Source: Nectonema munidae | Lineage: Eukaryota; Nematomorpha; Nectonematoida; Nectonematidae | NCBI GenBank assembly: GCA_030549495.1 | Contig: JAUIRK010000754.1 | Coordinates: forward strand, 1-64,000 | Direction of reading: 5' to 3' | Length of the DNA: 64,000 nt | Shown here: positions 37,301 to 45,416 of the stretch, in pieces | Layout of the letters: every line of letters starts with the position of its first letter | How positions within the stretch are numbered: position 1 is the first letter of the stretch | Notes under the pieces: generated by a model | Database searches by the model: none | What the model was told of the DNA's origin: nothing | What the model saw: the letters and a program-made list of their open reading frames with translations, nothing else | Position numbers and translations under genes: made by a program

Positions 37301-40300
37301 TACTTTTCAATAATTGAATAAACACATTCATTTTATTTTCAAAACTTAGAAAAAAAATTCCACTTTGAAATTATCCCAAAATACTATACAATAAGACTAA
37401 AAAATAATTTAAATACGAATATCTAGATTAACTAATTGAAGGCTAACAAATTTATTGTTTAGAATAAACACAAAAGGTGATTTTAAAAAAACTTACAAAT
37501 GGCAAAGTTGACTCAAATAAAGCAAACAATCATTTAGATAAAAATAGTATTATATACTATTTTTAATAAATTTAATAATTTTTAATTAATAATTTAAATT
37601 AATTATTTTTAATAGTTATTAAAAATTACAAAAACGTTTATTTGACTTAAAAAATTCGACGTATAAGTTATTTTAACATTAATAGATATAAAAAAATCGA
37701 GCTGTACGAAATTTCTACTTGTACGAAGTCGACTTATGCGGAGTTCACTATATATAGTAAAACCTCGGTATCTCGAACTTCAAGGGACTAACAAAATACT
37801 TCGAGATATCAGTATTTGAAGTATTTTTCTCTTGAAGCATACTAAGTATAAAACATCAATTTGTAATGAGAAAAATCTTTGAGAAAAAAAAGTTTTGGGA
37901 AAATTTTTTAATTTTTTTATGAAATATATTTAAAAAAAAACAAATTTAATGATATCAAAATTTTAAAATTATTTCTAATTTTGAATATTTAAAGTGTTTA
38001 AAGCTTATATTTTTCATCATGATACAATTTAAATAGCGCGATTACTTCCACAACCAGTAAAAAAATTAGTGATGTGACTTTGTTTGAGTCTAAATGCCTC
38101 CACTTCAACAGACATTATTCGACGGAGAATCTTCTGGTAGCTCTTCCATATTCTCAGACATTTCAATCAGTTTTGAATGATTTCCATTGCATCGTTAACT
38201 TGTGATAATGTAGGCTTTTTCTTCGATAAATCTGTTCCTTCATCAACATCATTATCTTCTTCATTCTCTTCGTTTTCTCCCATTTCTAATTTTCCTTCCT
38301 CAATGTCTTTGTCTGTGTTGGATTCAGCAGTCACGAGATTCACATCGATTTAAGCATAATCTTCAATTGCCACACATGAATGAGACGGTTCTAAATGAAT
38401 GACATCTATGTCTTCTTTCTCACTATCAGAAAAATCTTGAATTTTCTTTTTTGATTAAAAAACTTTTTGACAAGTTTTTTAAACCGAGCAGTAAAAATTT
38501 CGCTAATCCATGCCTTTCTGTTTGCGTCGTAAGAAGTAGGAAGTGTTTTTGAAACATCGTGGATTTTTGATTTTCCAATAACAAGAAGAGACCATTTTTC
38601 TGAAACCAACATATTAACAAACTAAAACAGTTAGCCTCTCTTTAGATTTTTTACCACCATGACAGTTTGACCCTTTGAACTCAAGGATTTTTTCAGATAA
38701 TAATCTAAAAAATAACCCAGTTTCATCACTCAGTTAGCTCCTTAAAACGTTCGAGCCACCCATTTGTACATTTGAAATTTTCACCAAGCTGTGAAGCAAA
38801 ACTTTGCGCTTTAGCAATTAAAAGTGGACCAGAACCTGGTGTATTTTCTTCCCTTGCTTTTGTGAACCATTTCTATAAATATATTACTAACATTATGCAA
38901 CGTGTGTTTTAATTATGATGCATGCTTTCTTTCATTTTGTAAGCTGTCTTAATTTCAAATCAATCAGTCAACAACAAGTGATCTCAATAAACGAATAAAA
39001 CAGTTCGTAATGCTAGTGCAAGTATTATACGATATTTAATTATACATGATGGTGTGATGTGCTCTAAGTAGTGAGATTGAAAAAAGAGATAAGTATAAGT
39101 TTAGCAAAAAAATATTTTATTTCGAGATAACCGGTGTAAAATTTGAGTTTGGGACCATAAATTTGTTTCGAGATAAGCGGGGTATTCGAGATAACAGGAG
39201 TTATTTCCATTTATAATATAGAGGATAAATTCCGTACTGGCTATTCATTTTGACATAAAAGGGGCTTCGTTGATCTTTTACTGTATATATTTATATCAGG
39301 GGCGACTCTTGATATTTTACCATAGGCATGCAATTAACATTACATTTTGTTTATCTCCTCCTCCCCCAATTTTTATTATGAAAAAGATGAACAAAAAAAT
39401 TAGTTGATTGGTTAAACAAAATATTTTAAGAGAAGAAGGAGATAACGAATAAGTCTAATTAACCTTCTCTTAAGTTTTATTTTAACCTTGCTGCTTTGAT
39501 AGCAAAAAATATAAAATTTAGTTGAAAAAAAATCTTTTATTAAAGTTTTATCAATAAATTAAAAATATATTTCTAAAATAAAAAAATTTGAAGCAATTTA
39601 TTTTACTAAAAATTAGGCAGTCTTTTATTGTATTTCGTCACAAAATTTCAGCATATAGAGAAATAATATCGATTGTTCGAAGCAATAATTGAGTTTTATA
39701 AGTATCATGCATGCTTACAGAAAGTTTTATAACTAACATGCATACTCACGTAAAAGTTAAAACATAGATAATAACTATAGTGGTGGTATTCGGCTAAAAC
39801 GAACTGATTTTTAACTAGTGAATAAAGGAAACCGTAATTCACAGTTTAATTCAAATTAAAAAATTATGATAAATTTATAAATATAAATACTTTTATAAAG
39901 CTCTATAAATATAATATAAGCTTAATTAACACCTACTTTCCTAAAGTTCCTCCATCGATTGGCTGAAAAAGACTCATAAGGTCGAAATATACTTTTAATA
40001 AAAATAATTGTTTAAATATTTATTTATTTACAACAAAAATTATGGCACTCCTTCAACCTTATCCTGCTTTTATAAAGTATTTAAAACATTATAGCATGTT
40101 TTTTTAATATAAAAAAGGCCATTGCTTTATTTTCATGTTCTGGTACTTGTAATTATGTACTAATAAAATTGGGTTTCATTTTTTTCGGTTCCTTGACGAA
40201 CTATTTTTGTATCTTGTGTATATCTATGGACTCATGTCCACAATAGGTGATGAACTAATCGGTTAACGAAAACACTGTTATTACCATCACTAGTAAAACT

Positions 40301-40784
40301 ATATGAGGAGTTGGAAGCAATCATTAGATGGCTTGCATCTATTCATATTCTTTCAATATTTTGATCATACATCACACACTACATCTTATATATTCACAAA
40401 AAAACTGAAGATGGAAGCAAAGATTGTACTGCATCTCTGCTTCGTATTCTTAATAAGTATCTATATAAGTAATTAATGAAACTTATGTTTGCTGATTCCT
40501 AAAAATTTAATTTTTTGCCCTATTTTATACTCTAAAATATTTATATTACATAAAATTCTATACTTTTTAAATTGTTGAATGAATAGGCAAGCCATGTCAA
40601 AATCGATAAAGCGAGAAATACAAAAGTATATGTTGTCTCAAAGAAAGGAGGTTCCAGAAAAGTTGGAAACAAAATGAGTTCAGCAAAGCGTGGGAAAATC
40701 AAAAGAGTCGATCGAAGAATGAAAAAGGATTTGCTTAGGCATAAGAGGAGAGTGAAAAAGTTTGGCAAAAAATCGCGGTGTTAA
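10311..40784 (+). CDS. FTSJ3: FTSJ3/SPB1 pre-rRNA 2'-O-methyltransferase (12 exons)
   Basis: Nucleolar AdoMet-dependent RNA ribose methyltransferase and large-subunit assembly factor (yeast Spb1 methylates the A-loop of 25S rRNA). The spliced coding length is 2373 nt, giving 790 residues; human FTSJ3 has 847. The start [21 protein letters not shown] matches the family and the ATG context (ACAAAATGG) is good. The FtsJ domain covers residues 22-200: AdoMet motif DLCCAPGSW (51-59) and catalytic tetrad K31, D118, K158, E193. A DUF3381-type middle region follows. The Spb1 C-terminal domain (about 635-790) has [17 protein letters not shown] and ends [15 protein letters not shown]. All 11 introns are GT-AG and phases fit without a frameshift, so the gene looks intact. 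Introns total 28.1 kb and are loaded with mobile elements. Confidence 0.95.
10778..11065. repeat. 144-bp tandem duplication of the CAGGGG element end
   Basis: The terminal 144 bp (from CAGGGGCGCACATCC to GCATACCTAAAG) occurs twice head to tail, at 10778 and 10922, almost identical apart from the G-run length and one or two bases. The near identity means a recent event compared with the decay elsewhere. Confidence 0.9.
11163..11748. mobile_element. 586-bp MITE inserted in the CAGGGG element
   Basis: Interrupts sequence that is continuous in the relative at 22453-22727. ATCGAATATA occurs on both sides (11153-11162, 11749-11758), consistent with an 8-10 bp target duplication. The ends share an AAAAATGCCC segment followed by AATTAAAAAGTA in inverted orientation, and the left end repeats the AAAAAATGCCCC motif several times. 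No ORF. Confidence 0.75.
11760..12284. other. Interior of the CAGGGG element, unrecognised
   Basis: Matches the small relative only until about 11779, then diverges. AT-rich, with no coding signal. Confidence 0.4.
12285..12445 (+). mobile_element. tRNA-derived SINE fragment
   Basis: A Pol III A-box-like segment (TGGCAGGTTGGTTGAG) and a B-box-like segment (GGATTCGATTCCTC) are spaced as in a tRNA. The tail TTCATAGTTTGACATAAGCG is shared with the copy at 24843-24985. The shared tail beyond the tRNA part argues for a SINE, not a tRNA gene. Confidence 0.65.
12664..13023. mobile_element. MITE with a 42-bp internal minisatellite
   Basis: The ends are inverted: GACAGACATTTTGCCCCAT at left and, reversed, CTCGGACATTTCGCCCCAT at right. 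Inside, the motif GGGGCGAATTGTC with its following spacer recurs at 12841, 12883, 12925, 12967 and 13009, an exact 42-bp period. Because 42 is divisible by three, a spurious minus-strand ORF with 14-residue repeats appears. No target duplication was clear. Confidence 0.7.
13188..13312. repeat. Copy of a dispersed repeat shared with 33484-33607
   Basis: Inverted with respect to the intron 10 copy; the core ATCGAACATTATAAAAA and GCTCAAATATTA segments align over about 125 bp at roughly 80% by eye. The other copy reaches a Tigger-like terminus at 33396. Confidence 0.6.
13530..13726. mobile_element. 197-bp hAT-like MITE (CAGTGGTGTAGCC)
   Basis: Ends CAGTGGTGTAGC and, inverted, CAGTGACGTAGC. Flanking 8-mers GACAGAAG (13522-13529) and GAGAGAAG (13727-13734) agree at 7 of 8 bases. 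It has no coding capacity. A purine-rich short repeat (GAGAGAAGAGAGCTTGA type) follows to about 13810. Confidence 0.75.
13836..16912. mobile_element. Long-TIR MULE (Mutator-like element)
   Basis: Arms of about 870 bp (13836-14706 and 16043-16912) are inverted and nearly identical, beginning ATTCCTCGCCAAGGGACATT. Long arms around a MULE transposase remnant are typical of Mutator-like elements. The arms contain their own short repeats of the CTCATCACTT type. The 9-bp target duplication expected for MULEs was not found, so the true ends may extend by a few bases. The close arm identity contrasts with the decayed interior. Confidence 0.85.
15313..15561 (+). pseudogene. MULE transposase remnant
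   Basis: An 82-codon stretch with [20 protein letters not shown] and [15 protein letters not shown], the conserved first-Asp block of MULE transposases (DGTF...P.LFYQ..TIHA). Flanking frames in 14710-16040 are too decayed to assign further domains. Confidence 0.8.
17227..17580 (+). pseudogene. Merlin (ISXO2/IS1595-like) transposase, C-terminal part
   Basis: Open reading gives [57 protein letters not shown] and a FDAIL block. These match the DDE core of the bacterial IS1595/ISXO2 family and its eukaryotic relative Merlin: the Asp in SDEW and the Glu in QHIE are expected catalytic positions. The codons TLLP just before the insertion (10763-10777) join directly to LINQ across the target duplication. 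The N-terminal half is absent. Confidence 0.88.
17685..19033. other. End of FTSJ3 intron 1, no element recognised
   Basis: AT-rich sequence after the Merlin target duplication. I see no ORF or terminal repeat in it. Confidence 0.5.
19034..19189 (+). CDS. FTSJ3: FTSJ3 exon 2
   Basis: Acceptor TTTTAG; encodes G23-G75 with [12 protein letters not shown] (catalytic Lys31) and the AdoMet motif [13 protein letters not shown]. Donor G/GTACG. It begins in phase 1 and ends in phase 1. Confidence 0.95.
20289..21800 (-). pseudogene. piggyBac transposase fossil in FTSJ3 intron 2
   Basis: Reads leftward. N-terminal region near 21660-21310: [42 protein letters not shown]. Middle near 21180-21030: [20 protein letters not shown], then a GANVVLSMG block. 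Then [13 protein letters not shown] and YNSYMGGIN (near 20830-20660), and the C-terminal part (20615-20289) with the cysteine pair CAYCKKR. This is the domain order of piggyBac (DDE_Tnp_1_7) transposases. It is interrupted by several frame changes. TTAA-bounded terminal repeats were not identified. Confidence 0.85.
21879..21958 (+). CDS. FTSJ3: FTSJ3 exon 3
   Basis: Acceptor TTTTTTAG; encodes [20 protein letters not shown] up to residue 101. Donor CAA/GTACGC, phase 0. A piggyBac fossil on the opposite strand ends just upstream. Confidence 0.95.
22191..22290 (+). CDS. FTSJ3: FTSJ3 exon 4
   Basis: Acceptor TTTCTTTAG; encodes residues 102-134 plus one base, with [12 protein letters not shown] (catalytic Asp118) and WIHDAHMQ. 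The donor is AAA/GTTTTTA, a weak match beyond GT, but the phase-1 junction to exon 5 restores the conserved reading. Confidence 0.93.
22453..22727. mobile_element. 275-bp CAGGGG-family MITE in FTSJ3 intron 4
   Basis: Both ends are present: CAGGGACGCACATCC at left and CGGATGTGCCCCTG at right. Its first 250 bp match 10922-11162 plus 11759-11780, so it is a deletion derivative of the larger element. The flanks (ATGCACAT left, ATGCATCA right) are similar but not an exact 8-bp duplication. Confidence 0.85.
22728..23439. other. Rest of FTSJ3 intron 4
   Basis: AT-rich, no recognisable element or ORF. Confidence 0.5.
23440..23634 (+). CDS. FTSJ3: FTSJ3 exon 5
   Basis: Acceptor TACATTTAG; encodes residues 135-199 plus one base, with [12 protein letters not shown] (catalytic Lys158), HATKPQASR and SAEIYIVC (catalytic Glu193). 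Donor G/GTAAGT is a consensus match. Confidence 0.95.
24080..24455. mobile_element. 376-bp hAT-like MITE in FTSJ3 intron 5
   Basis: Ends CAGGGTTTCCCAACGGG and, inverted, CAGGGTTTCCCTT. Flanking 8-mers ATTGAATG (24072-24079) and GTTTAATG (24456-24463) agree at 6 of 8. It has no coding capacity. Confidence 0.7.
24690..24775. mobile_element. Old CAGGGG-family left-end fragment
   Basis: CACACATTCTCAAAATGT followed by a G-run and ATAATCTTCAAAATTTATT parallels the left 85 bp of the element at 10778. Strongly diverged, with no right end. Confidence 0.5.
24843..24985 (+). mobile_element. tRNA-derived SINE copy in FTSJ3 intron 5
   Basis: A-box-like AGCAAGATAGGTTAGATA and B-box-like GGGTACGATCCCG, followed by the tail CTCATAGTTCGATACAAGCG shared with 12285-12445. 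The anticodon arm (around CTGGGTTTCGATAACTC) is degenerate, so it is not a functional tRNA. Confidence 0.7.
25215..25623 (+). CDS. FTSJ3: FTSJ3 exon 6
   Basis: Acceptor TTGCCAG; the longest exon. It completes the methyltransferase domain ([14 protein letters not shown]) and opens the middle domain with [31 protein letters not shown] and [16 protein letters not shown]. Donor AA/GTAAGC, ending in phase 2. Confidence 0.95.
26058..26349 (+). CDS. FTSJ3: FTSJ3 exon 7
   Basis: Acceptor AATTTTAG; encodes an acidic/basic segment with [22 protein letters not shown] and [10 protein letters not shown], matching the conserved charged middle part of the family. Donor CTT/GTAAGA, phase 0. Confidence 0.93.
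26350..27240. other. First part of FTSJ3 intron 7
   Basis: AT-rich. The 26600-26830 part is less AT-biased but shows no ORF or repeat that I recognise. Confidence 0.4.
27245..28072. repeat. Tandem array in FTSJ3 intron 7 (28-bp and 170-bp units)
   Basis: It opens with copies of a 28-29 bp unit (TACTACGATGATTCATCTCC type, 27265-27375 and again near 27505-27560). It continues with about three units of roughly 170 bp containing TTTTGCTACCTCATACGATG and ATCAAAGAATCGAAAAATAT. Reverse-complement versions of both unit types lie at 61345-61945, where they run into a CAGGGG-family right end. Confidence 0.8.
27945..28262. repeat. Near-perfect 128-bp hairpin in FTSJ3 intron 7
   Basis: Left arm 27945-28072 and right arm 28135-28262 are reverse complements with a single mismatch (ggctcCcctt versus ggctcTcctt), separated by a 62-bp loop. 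The left arm is the last unit of the tandem array. In FTSJ3 pre-mRNA it would form a long stable duplex. Confidence 0.92.
28263..28682. other. End of FTSJ3 intron 7
   Basis: Very AT-rich, with an AT palindrome near 28435-28490. No element recognised. Confidence 0.5.
28683..28839 (+). CDS. FTSJ3: FTSJ3 exon 8
   Basis: Acceptor AAAATCAG; encodes [12 protein letters not shown] and an acidic stretch ([17 protein letters not shown]). Donor G/GTACTC, phase 1. The residues are low-complexity and poorly conserved, so the support is the splice sites and phase continuity. Confidence 0.82.
28840..29995. other. First part of FTSJ3 intron 8
   Basis: AT-rich. A stretch at 29450-29610 ending in repeated ATAAA units looks like a SINE/LINE tail but could not be assigned. 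Nothing else was recognised. Confidence 0.35.
29996..31800 (+). mobile_element. hAT element fossil in FTSJ3 intron 8
   Basis: Left terminus CAGGGCCGGCCTTAGGCC, a common hAT end, followed by a GC-rich subterminal block (GGGCCCCGCG) that recurs at about 30240-30253. A BED-type zinc finger is visible near 30485-30575: CKRC...[15 protein letters not shown]. Downstream to about 31700 are decayed coding-like blocks, including [17 protein letters not shown]. The right end is approximate; no target duplication was found. Confidence 0.65.
32010..32285 (+). CDS. FTSJ3: FTSJ3 exon 9
   Basis: Acceptor TTCTTGAAG, without a long pyrimidine tract. Encodes [15 protein letters not shown] and [14 protein letters not shown], which resembles the NPLLVPL.EK segment of the human protein. 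Donor G/GTAATC, phase 1. Confidence 0.85.
32786..32945 (+). CDS. FTSJ3: FTSJ3 exon 10
   Basis: Acceptor ATTTAAG; begins with an Asp-rich run and encodes [18 protein letters not shown] and DWSFHR, matching the conserved GLALGAVIASSKKAKRD...FNRY block. Donor CG/GTACGT, phase 2. Confidence 0.93.
32946..33395. other. First part of FTSJ3 intron 10
   Basis: AT-rich, no recognisable feature. Confidence 0.4.
33396..33610. mobile_element. Tigger-like MITE fragment in FTSJ3 intron 10
   Basis: Begins CAGACCTGTTCGGATAACGG with a second TTCGGATAACTGAA nearby, the subterminal style of Tigger/pogo ends. Its inner part (33484-33607) is the inverted counterpart of 13188-13312. The right end is not defined. 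Confidence 0.5.
33620..34802. other. Rest of FTSJ3 intron 10
   Basis: AT-rich, with a TTA microsatellite near 34308-34335. No element assigned. Confidence 0.5.
34803..35085 (+). CDS. FTSJ3: FTSJ3 exon 11 (Spb1 C-terminal domain)
   Basis: Acceptor TTTCATTAG; encodes [17 protein letters not shown] and the core of the Spb1_C domain: [27 protein letters not shown] and INDLYKK. Donor AAG/GTGAGG, phase 0. The exon is noticeably more GC-rich than its introns. Confidence 0.95.
35634..37750 (-). mobile_element. Tigger/pogo transposon 1, broken, in FTSJ3 intron 11
   Basis: Terminal repeats share AACTCCGCATAAGTCGA (left start CTGTAAACTCCGC, right start reversed TAGTGAACTCCGC) and TA lies on both flanks. 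Transposase remnants read leftward. A CENP-B-type helix-turn-helix is at 36800-36590 ([28 protein letters not shown]). The DDE catalytic block [14 protein letters not shown] lies near 36525, followed by a degraded KLP..IGKSKKP-like region. Several stops interrupt it. Length is 2117 bp. Confidence 0.88.
37755..39215 (-). mobile_element. Tigger/pogo transposon 2, broken, adjoining the first
   Basis: Left end TAGTAAAACCTCGGTATCTC. Near the right end TTCGAGATAA recurs three times, inverted relative to the left subterminal TATCTCGAA. Transposase pieces read leftward: a CENP-B helix-turn-helix near 38880-38745 ([26 protein letters not shown]), then a DDE-domain piece near 38612-38490 ([32 protein letters not shown]). 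The exact right end is uncertain; another TTTTACTGTATA lies at 39280. Confidence 0.8.
39216..40586. other. Rest of FTSJ3 intron 11
   Basis: AT-rich. CAGGGGCGACTCTTGATATT near 39298 looks like a degraded element end. Nothing else was recognised. Confidence 0.4.
40587..40784 (+). CDS. FTSJ3: FTSJ3 exon 12 and stop
   Basis: Acceptor GAATAG; encodes [11 protein letters not shown] and the family's closing block [17 protein letters not shown], ending at TAA 40782-40784. It lies 5.5 kb from exon 11, separated by two Tigger elements, and its continuity rests on the phase-0 join and the conserved order. Confidence 0.92.
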   Translation, partial: ASHVKIDKARNTKVYVVSKKGGSRKVGNKMSSAKRGKIKRVDRRMKKDLLRHKRRVKKFGKKSRC

Positions 40785-41061
40785 CCAAAGTCACCATTTT
40801 TTAATGCAACTATGGACGTGATAAGAGTTCGATCGAAAAAATCCTTTATTTTTTTTTTTAACATTTATCATGTATTAAGTGAATATTTTTCTCTGTGATT
40901 AATATTTTGAAATTGTTGTTACATACATTTTTTTTATTTTTCACAGCTACTTGAAGATTTAAATTACTCTTAATTTAGAGAAGAATTTGCAATTAAAATT
41001 TTATCATATTTTATCAAATTTTAAATTGTAATTTTTCTGAAGTTTAGATTCTTTCCATTGT

Positions 41062-41067
41062 AATAAA
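41062..41067 (+). terminator. Candidate poly(A) signal of FTSJ3
   Basis: AATAAA 278 bp after the FTSJ3 stop, the first canonical hexamer I see on this strand. Such hexamers are frequent in AT-rich DNA, so the call rests on position only. Confidence 0.4.
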
Positions 41068-41229
41068 ATATAAATTAATATATTCCTAAAAAAATAATCC
41101 TTAAAAAGCGTAGAATTTGTAGCTATAGCTTTACGAGTCTGAGTGGAATTTAGATGTAACTCCATACTCATTATATTTATTATATAAATAAAGAAAGGAA
41201 TTTGCTTTCCATTCTTCAAACACTCCATA

Positions 41230-41651
41230 ACGTTTTAAACATCTAAAATCAAATAATAAAATTTAATACATCTAATACAAATTTCAATTTTATTCAAACT
41301 TTTGTAACATCTAATAAACATTTAATTGATGTGTATCTGGTCTGAAGACTTTACCAGCAATATATAATAACACATGATTTTTCATTGACCATGAGTCTGT
41401 ATTATGATCTGGTTATGAAGATTACTATTGTTATTCTATTAAAACAAAAGAATAGAAATGACTACTAGTCAATGTCTGAACGTCTACATGCATTAGTATA
41501 ATAGCCTTTGTGATTTCAAGCCTCAACGAGCAAGGTCAATTTTACAAGAAATTGTAGAATGTTTTTGATGTCTGGACTGCAAAAAAAGTAATAAAAAAAA
41601 TTTTACCTTTCATTTTTCATCATTTATCTTGTATTTTGAATTGTTCTATTG
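41230..41651. other. Spacer downstream of FTSJ3
   Basis: AT-rich, no feature recognised. Confidence 0.4.
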
Positions 41652-42018
41652 CAGGGCCGTATCAAGGGGGGGGGGGCAATTGCCCAGGGGCGCCATTTCA
41701 TTGCCACTGACGCCAACGCAGCAGAGCTTGAGATAAAAATTGAGAACATTCAAATGTTTTTGAAACCCAGAAGGAAAAACCGGCAAACGCTATGGAGTTA
41801 CTTGGTTTCCTGTCCTCGCACTCAGGACTCTGTCCGAATCTACAAGTGGCTCTGAGGATCATGCTGACAATTGGAACTTCTATTGCATCCTTTGAAAGGT
41901 CATTCAGCAAGCTAAAACTTATTAAGTCCTACCCAAGAAGCACTATGGGGCAAGCCCGCCTCCAGTCTGGCTCTTATGAGCTTTGCCTCATAAACAACTA
42001 TTATAAACTTATAAAATA
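41652..42018 (+). mobile_element. hAT element remnant (left end plus dimerisation domain)
   Basis: The terminus CAGGGCCGTATCAAGG is followed within 150 bp by the end of a hAT transposase: LQVALRIMLTIGTSIASFER and SFSKLKLIKSYPRSTMGQARL, the C-terminal dimerisation domain of ZMYM/TTF-type hAT proteins. Most of the transposase is deleted. The coding part is split between two frames around 41790-41850. The right terminus was not located. Confidence 0.75.
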
Positions 42019-42029
42019 AACATAATTTT

Positions 42030-43740
42030 TTAATTGTAATAACTATTGATGAGTTCCCCTAAAAAACGTAACTTATATAAAAAATGAAAGAAAACATTAT
42101 ATTTTGTAGACAACCAAACAAGTGTTTGAAATATAAATAATTTAATAAAGGGTTCTGTTCAAAATGTCCGAAATCAACAAGTCCAGTGAAGATTTTTTCG
42201 AAAAAATTAATGTTATTTGGGTGTTTATTTTTAGCATACTATTTTTAAATTTATATTTATTGACATGCAAACTATCTAGCTAAATTATTAACTAATCCTA
42301 ACTAACTTTTTAAGGACCAAATGGTTCATAGTTAGAAAGTCTCATACTGAGAATCCTCAACCGACTGACCTGTAATTTCCCAAAGGCTTAGAACTATGGA
42401 TTAATGTGAACCCAGAATTTTTGAGGCTCATTTTTTGTTCTAAATTTCAATCTCACTTACTTGAGTAGACCAAAAAATATTATAACACGAAACCCTGTCT
42501 AAATTTTTCCGCCCAATTGAAGAAGTGAAATTCCCATCAGGTTCGGAATGATCCATGTGACTTGTATGATGTCTGCCCATTGAAAATATTTGCACACTTT
42601 AAAAAATATTTTCATGGTCCATTTCCAATAATTTTTCAATTTTTTGCAACCCTATATACAGATACTGGGTAAAACAATTATATTAAAAATAAAGAATTAA
42701 AGACGCTAAAAACTAAAACGACTGAAAATGATTTTCTTTTTCATATAGTCTATCTCTACGATGGATTTTTTGATTCTTCTCTATAGCTTAATAAATCAAA
42801 CTAATCAAGTCATTCTTACAGTTTTTATTTCCGTATCACAATTCGATGAATATTTTTGTATAGTATTCACATTAGCAAATAACTCAATGAACTGCTTGAT
42901 ACATCGATGAGTTTTCATTCTCATCAGTGACATATAAATCAAAATTTAACGTCGTTTTGACACTTATTCTTTCCATAGCCTACTTCTACATAAATGAGTA
43001 TTTTCTTTAAAATTCACATATGTTAACTGCAAATAAAACTAATTGACTTTGATTTACTCCTCTTCTTCATCTATGTCACAATTTTCGACAATGCTTTTTG
43101 TCAAAAACAAATTGTAAACATCTTTTTTACAATAAATAGTAGATGAACTGCCACAATCTGTCATTTTTAGTCAAGCCACCAATTTTATTACGTGGCATGA
43201 AACTGTGTTTCATCTCAGACTATCTAAAATTGTTTTAAAATACTATGTATAAAATGTATATATTCTTCCAAAATAATTTGATTCAATCAATCTTACGGAG
43301 AATATTTCTTCCTTTAAAGCTCTACATTTGAAGCAATCAAACAAGTTAAATTTTATTCCAGAGTCACCGATAATGATTTGAAATTTGCTGCTACAGAATG
43401 CAGAATGTTAGCCTCCTACATATACACCCGTGTGGTTATGCAGTTACCCGCAATTGCGGCTAGGGTTGAGCCATAAATTACAGCTGTTATATATCAATCG
43501 ATATATATGAATATCAAGTGTTTATAAGAAAGTTGATTTTTTTGAAAAAGCACATTTACATATGGATATTGGATATATGCTATCATTAATTAATGTGAGT
43601 AAAATATAAAGATGAGAGATTTCAATCTTTATTTTATCTAGTACATTCATGATTCGCCCATATGAAAGTGTAGATCTGTATGTCAGAATGGATGTGTATA
43701 GTTGAAGAAGTGGGTGCACTTATTTATCAGCTGTTGTGGC
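42030..43740. other. Unassigned spacer
   Basis: Mostly non-coding. On the minus strand at 43150-43055 a short open stretch ends KKDVYNLFLTKSIVENCD plus an acidic tail and stop. It looks like the C-terminus of a protein or transposase, but I cannot name it. Confidence 0.3.
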
Positions 43741-45416
43741 TTATCTTTTTTTTTAAATATCATCTTTACTACACCTTGTCTATAAGTTGGGGGTCAGTGG
43801 CTGCGTCACCTTCGCTGAGTTTGAGATTATTGAGTCGTTCCTTCAGACCGTCTTTCTATCTTTTGCGTTGTCTTCCCCTACTTCGTTTCAACCACTTTCA
43901 TGTCCAGCGTTTAACGTACATCGTCAGTACCACCTGTTTGCTCGCTTTAGCACTGCTAACACGCTTGTCGTAACTCTCGTTTTTATTCTCACTTCTTCAT
44001 TTCTTATTCTATCCTTCAGTCACTCTCATCATTTTTCTAAGCATCTTGATCTCGGTTGTGGCTAATTTCCTCTCATCTTTCTTTTTCAATATTCTCATCC
44101 ATATGTCAATACTGGTCGAACGATTGTTGTGTATATCTCCGCTTTGTGCTTCATTGGCATTCTTCTGTGACTGATTTTCACCTCTTTCCACTTCAACCAG
44201 CTAGCATTTACTCTGACTTGAACATCTTTACAACTCCCTCTATTGACAATTTGTGAGCCAGAGTATTTAAAACTTTTTACCTGTTTAAGTTTTTCTACAT
44301 GTCTATCTTTAATGATTATCTGATGTTCTTTTTTTGATACAAACCATAAATTCTGTCTTTTTGGGATTTATCTTTCTAAATTTCTCTAAAAATTTTTTTC
44401 CCACTTTATCGTTTTCTTTAAGTTGTTTCTTATTATCTCTGCTCTATCCAATATAACTTAAATCATCTGCAAATAGGAGTTCCCAAAGGTCTTCTTTTCT
44501 TAGATGTTTTGATAATTCATCAACAACCAACACAGACAATAATGGCCTCAATGCCGATCCATGATGTAGACCTGTTACTAAAAATTCTCTTTAAATCCAT
44601 TTTGCCATTTTAATAACTGTTTTCGAGTCTTTGTACATTTTTTGAACCAACCTAACCAATTTTTCGGATACTTTTTTTTTGCCCAAGCACCAATACACTA
44701 CTTCTCTGGGTATTCAATGCTTTTTCTAAATGTACAAAAGCACAGAAAACTAATGAATTTCCTTCAATATTTTTTTATATTAATTTTTTTGAACAAAATT
44801 TGAATCTATAGTACTCTTTCCAGGCATAAATCCACACCGTTTTGGGTCATCTTGCCCAAGATTCCAGTAATTTCAGTCCGTGTTCCATTGATGACACCAC
44901 GATAACTACCAATTTCCCTTATTTTTCCAAATGGCTACTAATGCGCTTTTCTCCAATCTTCGGGTATTTTTTCCTCTATTCATACCTTTCTTAGTAGATC
45001 TATCATCCACTTGCAACTTTCATGGACTCCAGCTTTCAGCATATCAATACTAACCTGGCTAAATCAAGTTGCGTTATAATTTTCCATTTTTCTAATTTGT
45101 TTCATTTCTTCAATTCCTTCAACTTTGAGCGCTTCTAAGCTCTTCTTTTTATTTGCCATATTCAAGAGTTTTTCAAAATATTCTGCCCCCACCCGTTCTT
45201 AATCCCTTTCAGTGTTAAAAATAATTTTTACCTTTTCATCTTTGATGTTTCCAATTTCTTCCTGTCTTGCTTTGGCCATTCTGTAAATTCGATTCTTTTC
45301 TTCTTTAACCCTATTAGTGCTGGGCAAAATTTGTCCGCTCAAGTGCTGGGTGTAAAGTGCCCCCCCCCCCTATTTTTCTCAGATATTAATAAGTTTTTAT
45401 AAATATTTTTAATGTT

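Noticed and set aside
43680-44256. Plus-strand ORFs over 43680-44256
   Set aside because: They are antisense to the minus-strand LINE fragment whose blocks (for example ATTEIKMLRKMM) are recognisable.
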